Part shown: one piece after another, positions 24,201 through 36,200 of the stretch
Position numbering within the stretch: position 1 is the first letter of the stretch
Layout: every line of letters starts with the position of its first letter
Assembly (NCBI RefSeq): GCF_000471905.2
Contig: NW_006499436.1
Location: 3,265,914-3,329,913, forward strand
Direction: 5' to 3'
DNA: 64,000 nucleotides
DNA from: Amborella trichopoda
Taxonomy: Eukaryota; Streptophyta; Magnoliopsida; Amborellales; Amborellaceae
Position numbers and translations under genes: made by a program
The notes under the pieces: generated by a model
What the model saw: the letters and a program-made list of their open reading frames with translations, nothing else
Database searches by the model: none
Told to the model about the DNA's origin: nothing

Positions 24201-27200
24201 TTGTTCATTAATAGTATATCTCCTTTCCTTGGAGGGATCCTACAAACATGTAGACTGAGATTCAATTTTATAGGGAGCGCGATCCCTATTTCTCTAAACC
24301 TGGCTCCCTCTGAGATCCCTCGGAGGAAACGTGGGATCGAGTTCCTAAGGTGGGACTGTGGCCTTAACCCCAACGTTCCCACAACTATACTTATGATTAA
24401 CAATCCAAGGGTTTGGAAGATACATGGATAGGGTCTATAGGTGAGGCTTGGATTGTTTGAAGGGGTGTAGAGTACGATAGCATTAGAGTTGTGGGTTGGA
24501 AGGCACATTGAAAAGCAGGGGTGTGATTTAATTTAGGGTTTAGTATAGATAGGGGTTGCTGGGTTTAGCAGGTTAGCGTTTTTAAGATACTAGGCATGTA
24601 GCATGAAGGACTGATTTTGGTTGGGAAAGGATAGAGTGGATGGAGCTATGCAGAGTGGAAGGTGCCTTGGAAGCAGAGGATGTTAAGAATTAGGATTTAC
24701 TGTGTAAGTGGGTTGTCTGGGTTGGAGGATGAAGAGGAAGAAGGTGGCTGGTCTGGATAAATGAATAGAGGCTCTAGTGTTTTGTTTTTGCCCTTTTTTT
24801 TTGTTTTTTAAATAGATGAGAGAATTGTAGGTTTAGGAATAGGATAAGATAGGATGAGGTGCGACACTGGCTGTTATAGACGGAGGATTGGCATGGATAA
24901 GAAGAATATTAGGGTTATAAGGGGCATGGGTGGCTAGATGGAAGAAGGGATGGGAGGAATGTGGGGGGAAGATTGAAGGATGAGGGAGAATGTCGGGCAT
25001 TTAAGAAAACGGGAAATAGGGAACCCTTGTTTTGGATGGAATCTCTTCAACTAAAGCTCAGGGTTTGGTGGCATCACACCACGAAAGAAGATCAAAGGAG
25101 TCTCTCCCTTAAAGACGGAGGAATCACTCCTCTCAAGATAGCTTCTCACCGTCAACTCAAAAACACCAATTCAAAAGCCAAAAATTTATTTCTTTAAATA
25201 ACTTATGTAGGATAGAGGCCTATTTGAAACCTCTAATCCTACTATACTTGGGCTCCAAGTCTTTAAATGGCATCGCCAACAATCCTAGCAAAATGAATTG
25301 TGTTTTGGGGAAAAAAAACCTAACATCCAAAAGGTAACCTTATGAAATTTGGGATGCAAACTAAAAGGGAAAATGAGATCCAAAAAAAATCTTGTTGAAC
25401 CCATAATTGTTGGGATTGGGGGCGGGATCTGGAGTGGGATTGGGGCAGGGCATCGTGAATGTCTAGATGACCCCTATGGTTTGGAGTGCCAACCGTATAA
25501 TGCATATGTTAGGGATCAAGATCCCCAAATGTTAGGGATGTTAATCCCGCCTTTTGGGATCCTGATCCTAACCTTTTGGGGATCTTGCTCCCAACCTTAA
25601 AAAGTATATATTCTAGGACTTCACATACTCTTTAAAGCGGTGATCGCCACCTACATTGGTAGATCCCAAAAGAATCATGGTTGAACCTTAAATTCGTCAC
25701 TGATGTCACCAGGCGTTGGAATTATGGATTTGAAGGTGAGAGACTTTAGAATTATGGATGCACCATAGAAATTATACTCATTCATCATGGTGAGATCTTC
25801 AAATCGTGCTTTGGATCTCCCAAAATAAGCATCTAAGCATAAAGTTCTACGCATCTGAAATTGATTGCTCAAAATGTCGTAGGAATTTGGCTTTATTATC
25901 TCCAAACCTCTTTTTTACAACTTACTTGTAAAGAACACTTAATTTAGGATTTCAAAACTTATCATCCCCTCTATAGCTTACTTGCCTAGAACACTTACGT
26001 TAGAATTCCAAAACCTATTCTGTTGCAAATAATTAATTCTTTTCATTTTTTTTGGATATTTTCCGATGATTAACATTTGAAATCATAATTTGAAGGCAAT
26101 CAATTGAACACCAACAATTTAGGAGGAAACCTCTCCATACTATGATGGTAGTCATTTCGATTCTATTCCCCTCTTGTCTTGCCACTCGTCCATCTCAACA
26201 TCCTCATCTCTGCTATACTCTTTCTATGGCTACGTTGTTTTTGACTGCTCAACACTCCGCTCCATAAAGTAAAGCTGATCTCACAACTGTCTTATAGAAC
26301 TTGCCCTTCAGTTTTATTTGTATGTGGCGATCACATAAAACTCCGATTGCACATCTCCACTTCGCCCATCTAGCTATAATTCTATGTGCGATCCTTAATC
26401 TCTCCATTTTCTTGGATTATCGACCCAAGATATTGCAAGTGCGCTCTTTTTGGTATTTCTTGGCCGTTAATCTTAACTACTACTTCGTCTCTATTCCTAT
26501 TATTCCTAAACTCAGAATCTATATACTCTGTTTTAGTCTGGTTAATTTTAAAACCTTAAGATTCTAGAGCATCCTTCCAAAGTTCTAACTTTGTGTTGAC
26601 GTTGTTTTGGATTTCATCGATCAAAATTATGTCGTCTGCGAACAACATACACCATGATACCTCATCTTGTTGGTGCGTAGTTAAGTCGTCAATAACTAAG
26701 ACAAAGGGGTAAGGGCTTAGTGCTGACCCCTAATGTAGACATATTGTCATTGAAAACTCACTTGTCTCTCCACTAGTTTTTTGCAAACTAGTTAACGCTC
26801 TTTCATATATTTCTCTCACTAAGTTGATGTAGTGTCTGAAGACTCCTTTCTTTTTGAACATCCACCAAATCAAATCTTGAGGTACTCTATATCATAAGCT
26901 TGTTTTAGAACAATAAAGACCATATGGAGGTCTTTTCCCTTCACACTAAATTTCTCAGTCATTTGCATAAAGTAGGAAAATAGCCTCAGTTGTGGACTTC
27001 CTTGGCATAAAACCGAATTGGTTTTCTAATACATTCGTTTCATGCCATTGCTTCATAGTGTGGCTCATAGGTTTGATCCATCGATAGTTCGCACCATTTT
27101 GTATGTCTCCTTTGTCAATGTAAATAGGTTCTACAATATACTTTCTTTCCATTCATCTGACATTTTCTTTATTCTCAACACTTTGTTGAACAACTTGGTC

Positions 27201-30200
27201 AGCCAGTCAATGACTATCTTCCCATTCACTATCAAATTTCTATCAGGGTACCATCTGGTCCTAAAGCCTTCCTATCTTCATGCTCTACAAAGCTTCTTTC
27301 ACTTTTAATATGCTAATCCTACAAATGTATCTATGGCCTCCAACCTCATTTATTCCAACGGTTCCTTCTATCGCTATGTTCCCACTGTGTTCGTCATTTA
27401 ATAATTTTGAAAAATAAACTCTCCACCTTTTGTTGATCTTTTCATCCTTCGCCAAGACCCTTTGATCCTCACTCTTAATGTATTTAATATGATCTATTTC
27501 CCTACACTTGTTCTTTGTTATTTTTGCTAATGTGAAGACATCTTTTTCACCTTTTCTTATTCCTTGTTAACTGTATAGATTATCTTATGCCTTAAGTTTA
27601 ACCTTACTTTTTATTTGGCCTTTTTTTCTTAACATATTTATATTTTTTTAAGTTTTGATCATTTCTATTACGTTGCCAAGTTTTATAACATGATCGTTTC
27701 CTGTTTATGGCCTTCTGAACCTCATCATTCCACCACCAATTTTTCTTATCGGAATTTTTTTTCCCTCTAGTTTCTCCTAAAACTTCTTTTGCCACTATCT
27801 TAATTCAATCAACCATCTCATTTCATATATCATTGACTTTATGTTCAAAGTTCCACTTTCGTTCTTTAACTAATTTATCTTTAAATAAGTTTATTTTCAC
27901 ATTTTTTAAATTCCACCACATCGTTCTTGGACTCGTATTAATTTCACCCCTTCTCTTCCATGCTTTTATGCAGATGTTCATAACCTTACAGTCTTTACAT
28001 AAAGGTCGATCTATCTTCTTAACTAAGAAGAAGTCTATCTAACTTTTATGTGAACCACTTTTATAGGTTATTAAATGTTCATCTCTATTTTTAAAGTAAG
28101 TGTTTGCTATTTCTAGGTCATAGGCTATATCAAAATCTAGAATACCCTCACCCATCACCAAACTTATGTCCCCCATGTACCCCTTCATATCCTCTACTAT
28201 CCTTCCCTTCATGTCCATTTAAGTCCCCTTTTATAAAGGTCTTGTTTCCATTCGGTATGTCTTGGACTAGTCCATCATTGTCCTCCCAAAATTGTCTCTT
28301 AATTCTATCCTCTAGTCCTAGTAGTGCATAAGCACTAATTGCGTTAATTATGTAATCTAATACAAGTTCAATTAAAGGGAGCCTGTCACCCACTCTCTTG
28401 ACATTAACTACTTTATCTTTTAAATCATTGTCTACTATTATGCCTACGCCATTTCTATTATTATTCTTTTCTATATACCAAAGTTCATACCTATCTATTT
28501 CCTTAGCTTTTCCCCCTTTCCACTTAGTTCCCTGTAGGCAAGCTATGTTTACTCTCCTTCGTCTCTTTTGTATCCATTAACTCTATAGTCTTACTTGTAA
28601 GAGTTCCTACATTCCATGTGGCTATGCGAATCCAATTCTCTTGGACTAGCTTCTTTACCCGCACCTTCAAAATATCGCAGGAACCCTTGCCTATTTTTCA
28701 CCGCAACTAGGCGGTGCTGCGGCGTGTTGCTTCTGGGGAATGCTCTAGTTAACCCTTGCTCATTTCTCACTGTACCCGGATCCCGGTACAACACGTCTCT
28801 CACTATACCTTTTATGTTATGATAGCATTTTACCTTGAAGGCCAAGTAATGACAATGATGTTAAGACTAGACTAGATCGGTTTGAATCGAAAACCGGTTA
28901 ACCCGCCCCTTGTCTTGTCCTGTCAAGGCCATACTTACTGTGGGATGTTGCTTGCTTTTGTTGTTAATCTGAACTTACATTCGTATTTTTGACCGGTTCG
29001 ACCAGTTAACTTGTCTGGTCTAGCAAGTTTCATCTGACGGATGCCCTCAATATTGGTCAATCGAACCAGTCTCTAGGCTGAATTTTTTTTCTTTTTTTTT
29101 ATTTTTGAAATTGTCTCTAGGATGAAATTCTTAAATCCTTCCCTATGTTCAGGGTAACGAATAAAATCTATGTATTCTCTTGTTTGATAATATTTTCTTT
29201 GATGGAGTGGAGTATCTCTAATAACATGTCCTTCTCATTATGAACACTTCTCTTAAGGGTGGCATTCAACTAAAATTTTCTCCATATATGGTCTAATATG
29301 GGTGAGGACCTTAAGCTTTCCTTTAACCCATCCCAAGCCCGGGTAAAGGAGGTGGGGAACATTAGCTAGGCAGTCAGTGTAAAACTTTGCCGTAGTCAGT
29401 GTAATACTTTGCCACATCTTATTATGAATCCTGAACCTAGAAGAATGGAAGGACAAGATTCATGTAGCCAACGCCATATAATTGGGATGAGGCTTGGATT
29501 ATGATGATGGTGATGTATTCATTAGGGACATCCTACTTGTGGTTTCATAACAAAGGATGAACATGTTAGTGCCACTGTTGCTAGACGAGGAATACACTTA
29601 TGTGAACTCGCCTCTATAGGTCGAATATCGGCTCGAAGCCTAAGAGCTAAGACATACACACATAGAGATGCGTACGTGCACACATATATATAGGTGTATA
29701 TATGTTTATATGAATTGAGGTTCACTTTTTCATGGAAGCTCATCGTAGTGTGACGTTTCATGGGCCCTTTACATGTTTGCACATTGCTTTGCAGAGCATC
29801 CGACTTCCCCCTCTCGTGGCCATCAAAGCTCATCTTCATGCTTCATGCTGGTGGCTTGATGACCTCGGTAAACAACTCCAATGATACAATGAGTTGTCTT
29901 TTTTTTTTTTGGGGTAGATACCTTCCATTTGCTCTTTTTTAAACCCTCCCTTCTCTAAGGATATCTCCAAAATCAACAGGTCATTGGTTGTACCTGTCAA
30001 TGTTGAACTTATTGGGGCTATATTCTGGTGGTCTCGACATCTTTGTCTTGGGACGCGTAGCAGCTTGAAGGATAGGATATTCATTCAATTGGTAAGGGAA
30101 TTGTTTGCAGAAAAAATTATGGAGTCCTTTATAATTTTCACCTCAGGAGATGGTGCTACTTGATGCAGGCTCGTATAGCCTTTAATCCCCATTCTTTTTC

Positions 30201-33200
30201 TTCGAAGTTGCAACCATTTGTTTCCCGTTGGATGGACCAGATTGTGGCCATCACTGAGGCCCACCCTAGAAAGTGTCCCACCGCGACGTAAGGCAGGAGG
30301 GGAACTTCTGGACTAATTGCTGGATTGTGCTTGGTATAGGCCATTCCTAAGCAAAATTTTGTAGTGACCTGCCAACAGGTGTGCGCCATCATACAATGAA
30401 CAAAGTAGTTCTTTGGTTCATTTGCCTCTTTGCACATAATGCATCAGTTTGTAAGGGGAAATTTTTTCCTTTGGAGTTGATCAATTGTGAGGGCTCTATT
30501 GCAAAGCACCAGCTAGTGCTTGTACTTTATGGGGACGGACGAACCACACTATGTTGGCAATGGATGGGTGGGCTGGCAAGGTTTGAGGGCTTTGTAGAAA
30601 CAGGTGACTGTCAACTTGCCTGAGTTTGCCAGGGCCCATACGATATTATCTTGGACTTCTCGGGTGAGGAAGGTATGGAGGAGGTCCATCATACTGGCAA
30701 GCTCATGCATTTTGTTGTTGTTAAGTGCCATTCTAAAAGTTGGTTCCCACGCTGCACTATTCTCGATAATTGTGAAGTAGTGGGAGAGAGTTGCAATGGG
30801 GTTGGAAGCTATCTGTAGGAGGTGAGGCCATTGATCTACCAAGATAGAGTCTGCAATCCATCCATTCTTCCAAAAATGCATCAGATTTTCCTCTGAATCC
30901 CACTTGCTTCATGAACTTGGACCAACTTTCCTTGATACTTTTTAAGGCCGTTGAGGTACGGGCAGTGAGGGTACCATAGGAAACCATTGGGAGTTGTCCA
31001 TTCCATAATTGTGGGATTACTAGCTGCCACAGTTTGTTGCCTTGCGTCACGCATCGCCACGACTATTTCCCCAAGAGTGTTGTGTCGCTGTCCCAGATCT
31101 TCCTAATTCCAAGTCTTTTGTGCTTTTTTGGCGAGGATTTGTTGTTCCATGAGATAAGACGGAATTGGTTGCGACCTCCTTCTCCGGTCCAAATGAATTC
31201 CTTCACGCTTCATGTTTCAATTGAAATAGAGACCCGCATGTGAAAGCAGGAGTGAGGGACATATTAAATATAAGAATATTAAAAATGGTGCCTTGGATTC
31301 ATCCAAGGACTGATATTTGTCTTTCCAAGCGGCTAGTCTCTTTGGGATTTTTGACAATGAGGTCCTACAACTATGTCTTCTGCTTGCCTAAGAAGAGTGG
31401 TAGACAACGGTATTTAGAGGGATTGGGCTAACCTTGCAGGCTACTCTATGTGCTATGTTGCGGAAGTTCCTGCTGATCAATCCCAACATCCATTGGCATT
31501 GTCTGGGCCAAGTCTGTGGGCATTTCAAAGCACTGCAAGAACAATGAAATAGAAAGAACACGTTTTGGGGTGGCATTGCAGAAGATTAAATTGTCATATG
31601 CAAAAAGTGTGTTATTTCTAGGGCAACTCAGGATGGTTTGTATCCCCTCAGTATATCTTGCTCAAAACCTGCGACATGCAACAACTCAAAGCCACCTCCA
31701 CAATCGTGAAGAGGAAAGGGGAGATGGCACGTCCCTGTCTTTGCCTTATGGAGGCTAGGAGGTGCCCCTCAAGCGAGCTGTTGATGAGGATGAGAATGGT
31801 GATAAGAAGCGCAGCAGCCTTTCTTCCATGATGGCCACCTTGTGCTGAATCCCATTTTCGTAAGTACCTCATCGAGGATAGACTAGTCAACATGGTTGTA
31901 TGCTTTTGCCAGCTCTAATTTGATTATGGGACCTAGGTTTTTCCCCTAAGTCTAATATGATTACAAGACTTGAGTTTTGGCCAAATGCTTAGAGTGGAAG
32001 CCTTCATGGGCAATTAGTTCCCCTTCCAGGATTTGTCTATGGTGGGTGAAAGCAGACTGGCTGTCAGTAATGATGAGGTTGAGGACCTCCCACAAGGGAG
32101 AGGCTGGACCTTTGCTAGGAGGATCTTGTCAATGTTTAAAAAGTCGGATGCAGCCGCCTAGGCGGTTTAGGGACCTAGTTGCCTAGGTGGGCGCCCAGGG
32201 ACAAGGACACAGGTAAACCAACCCCCCCCCCCCTCCCCTCCCTACCCTTTTAAAAAGCGCCAAAAAAAGTTATACCATATAAAGACATAGGCATCATCAA
32301 ATTGCAATACAACTCAAATGTGATATTAGATTTGGTTTCAAAAAAAAAAAATCACATAGTTTCCACATAACATAGTTTCCATAAGATTTGCTTTTGCAAC
32401 CTAAATATTTGCAAAATATCAATTTATTTCAAACTATTCACAAAACATAAGCCCAAACCGGTAAATATCACCAAATTCAAATTTTGTATTGCACTAAGCT
32501 TTTCAAAATGAATTCGATAAAGGTCTAAACTGGGAAATATTCACCAAACATTTCAAGATTTCAACTACAAATTATCATAAGAAAAGTAAAAGAACAATCT
32601 AATGATTCAAATCATAATACATTATACTAAAAAAATACCAAACTCTAATTCAAATATTGTAATGCACTAACCTTTTCAAAATGAAATTGATATTGGCCCA
32701 AATCGGTGGTCTTTGGTTACCAAACGTCCTTTTTATGCTATTTGTCGAAGCTCCAAAAATATCTCGATGTAATTCTTTTGTTTTCGCAAGAAATTGAAAA
32801 GTTAAAATTATTTCGTTATTGCAAAAATCTTAAATTCCAAATTTTTTGAGAGTTTTCTCTCTCTAGGATGCACAAGAGGGGTTTTTGGGGACTAGAGTGC
32901 TCCCCCAAACCCTTTCCCCCCTTTTTAAGGAGGAGGGAATCTTGAAAATGTCCCCGGTCGAGGACCTTTTCCTGCCCTCGGCCTTCCTATCTCGGCGATG
33001 CTGCCTAGGCATGCACCTGGACACGACACCTAGGTGACTCGCCTAGTTGGCCACGCTGCCGAATTTTTGAACATTGGATCTTGTAGGTACTATGCAGGAG
33101 GATAATTGGTTGAAAGTTTTAAGCTCTTCTACTCCTCTCTCAGGTATCATGGCAGTGAAGGTGGATTTCATTTTGTGGTGAAAGAAGGCTAGGATTTTTG

Positions 33201-36200
33201 GGTTGTGGGAGCCCCAAAACTTACTAAATAGGATGACCGAGTTTGGTGCAAGGCTTTATGTTGACCCAAATCAGTCACTTCTCGTTTTATTTTTATTTTG
33301 AAGAAAAGCCTTACTAACTAGGATGCTTTCGCTGGAGGCAGACCAAGAAGCGAAAGATTAGCCATTCATGGTCATGGGCTAGCTGTGCCCAAGTAGAAGA
33401 ACTTAACAATGACTTTTTTAACATGTTGGGGTTCTTCAAAGATCCGATTGCCCACTCTAATGAGGATTAGTGTTTGCCTTTGTGAAAGGGGGGTATTATT
33501 ATCTCCCTCCTTCAACCATTGGATTCTCAACCCATGGACAAGATAGGGGTGGGAAGCAGGTCAGATTGACCTGCCGAGCTGGCAGGTCCACCCAAAGTTG
33601 CTGGGATCTCCCAACCTTGGTGGCAATCCCACTCTGGAATCTTGCTTTGGCACTTCAGAAAAGGGCACTTTGAGAGATACCAATTTTCAAATTTTAGGAT
33701 CTCGATCCCCACCGCAAAGGTCAAGATAATTACCAAATTGATGATTTTTTGTATCTACAGTCAGCTTGCCATGCAACTATACGTTTAATATAGTTTCATT
33801 GCTTGCTAGTTATAAGTAAAGAGATCGCTAGAGTCTATATACTCCTAGACTATATCTTTAAGGTTGGGTGCGATATCCCAAAATGGTTGGGATCAAGATC
33901 TCAAGAAGGTTGGGATTGAGATCCCCAAGAGGTTGGCATCAAAATCCATAACATTTGTGGATTACGATCTCTAACATATGCAATGTACGGATGATGCTAC
34001 CAACCATAAGGATCTTCTAGTATTTCATGGTACCCTGTTCCCGATCCTAATTCTGCTCTTGATCCCTACAACTATGGGTTAACCTGATCTAGGGGCCGGT
34101 TTGGATTTGCTCAGTGGACCTGGAGGGTTGTGACTAGGGCCACTTGACCTGGACCTAATTGGGTCTTGGTCTTAGTCTAGCTTTGACTTGATTGGGTCAG
34201 GTCTGGTCCTAGACCGACCTGACTCAATTTGACTTGATAATACATTATATTTTTTTGATATATGTATTTTTCTATTTTTGGACTCAGATTTGATCGAACG
34301 GTCAAGGTCCACTTGGCTTGAAACTGACTGTGGTTGGGTCCACTATGGACCCTATCGGGTCGGGTCCGGGTTGGGGTCGACCTGACCTAAACCTAACCGT
34401 TTACACCCTTAAGACTAGACGACCTATACTTGCTTTAGTGTGGCTACATATCTCCACTTGGCATCAGTCTCCTCTCTTTCTTGTTGGGAGAGATTGCTTG
34501 ACACCTCTAAGGTATTGTTGCCAATGTCCTTCCTTATTGTCTCCTCTAACGAATTGAATCGACAAGTAGGTTTTCTCTCCAGAGTTTGGGAGAATGTTTT
34601 AGAAGCAGTATTTTTTGGTCAAGAGGTAGCCAGCCCAATCTTACACTTTGAAGGAGGTCCATTGTGGATTAAGGGTCTCTAAACTGGGCTCTTCGAATCC
34701 AGGAGTTTGAAGCGTAAGGGTCTTTGACCTGTGGCTATCTGGCAAGGGTGAGTGGAGTGTGTTTATGGTCAGAGGTCGTCTTGGATAGGATGCAGAAGTG
34801 GGTTCAAGGAAAAACTCTTCCTGTTTATGAGAAATTAACAGCCTTTCAATCTTTGTGAGGATTGGTGAAGTGGCGTGGTTAGATCAGATGAATGCTGAAT
34901 TGTTGAGAGGAATGTTGATGAGGTGGATCTGTGAAATGATATCTGAGAATGCCGACATACTTGCTGTTGTTCAACTATTATATGGTTTGACATTGAAGTC
35001 CCCACCTAAAATCCAAAGGTTAGTCAACCAGGCTACTGTCTGGCCCAGTGTCCTTAATATTGCTTTACGTGTTTGCCATGGATGACATTGTTTATTCTAC
35101 CACCTGGGATCAGTTTCAAGGAAAGCCTGGATGGTTGTGATGGGTACGTTTTCCCTGACAATAACAGAGACATAGAAACTATTTTATATTTCTCTTTTGC
35201 CTATGATAATTGATATTTGATCCCTTAGCATTGCTGATGAAACTTCCTTGACCAACGTGGATGGGTAATTTCTCCCTTCATATTTTATGATTATGGGAAA
35301 AAACGTTTGAAGGGTCTAAACAATAACATGTCCAACAGTTCCAACACCCCAATATATTTATCACATCTTTCACCTAATAATTTACTCTGTCTCTCTAGGT
35401 TCTCAGTATCTTATTCTTCACTACCCTGAGTACTGTGTACCACATTATACCCATCCTTTTAAAATGTTACCCACTATAGCTCCCTCATTTGGGTCATTAG
35501 GTCCAGTATAGAGTATTCTCTGGATCCCAAACATGCTACAAATCCTCCATAACTTAGCTCCAGTCTCATAGTTTAACTTAATATCCCTTCTAAGGCTCCA
35601 CTTACGCATTTGTTGCTCCTCTATGTCATTCTAAACCCAAGAAAGGGCCCATCATATTCCCTGAGATTCTTGCTCTATCATCTTCTCTCATGCCTCCAGT
35701 GCCACCTTACATCTATATCTTTATTAGTCTCCGTCATGGCCAGTTCCTGGAGAATGGAGATGATTGCAAGCAATTGAATTTTTGTATTGACATGGAATGA
35801 CTGCAGGTATGGCCTTGACTTGGTGCATTATATGCGTGCTTGATTGTTGGAGATGCTTGAGGACATGTTATGTCTCCATCTAGATAATCCTTTTGTGCTG
35901 CATGAAATCTCACAGGGAACTAGCGAGATATTATACTGTTTCATGTAACAAATTGTCTATTAAAAGTTCATTTGGAAAATACCAAATTTACAGTTGTTAA
36001 AGGAATCTTATGCCATAATCAATCAGTTTTGATAACAATAAGCTGAGGGTCCTATATATGCAGGCCATTCTTAATCAGAAGTATCGGACTTGAAGTCTTA
36101 ATTTTTGAGTGCAGTTTTGAAATTCAGAGTTGTTTTTTCTTATCATGAGCATATTAATTGCGATAATTGTTCTTGACAATCAAGTTTTTGTGCTTGGCAT

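Noticed and set aside
34440-34682. Open frame as an L1 ORF1 domain
   Set aside because: A faint likeness to the RIWL...PLH region only; not enough to annotate as a separate element.
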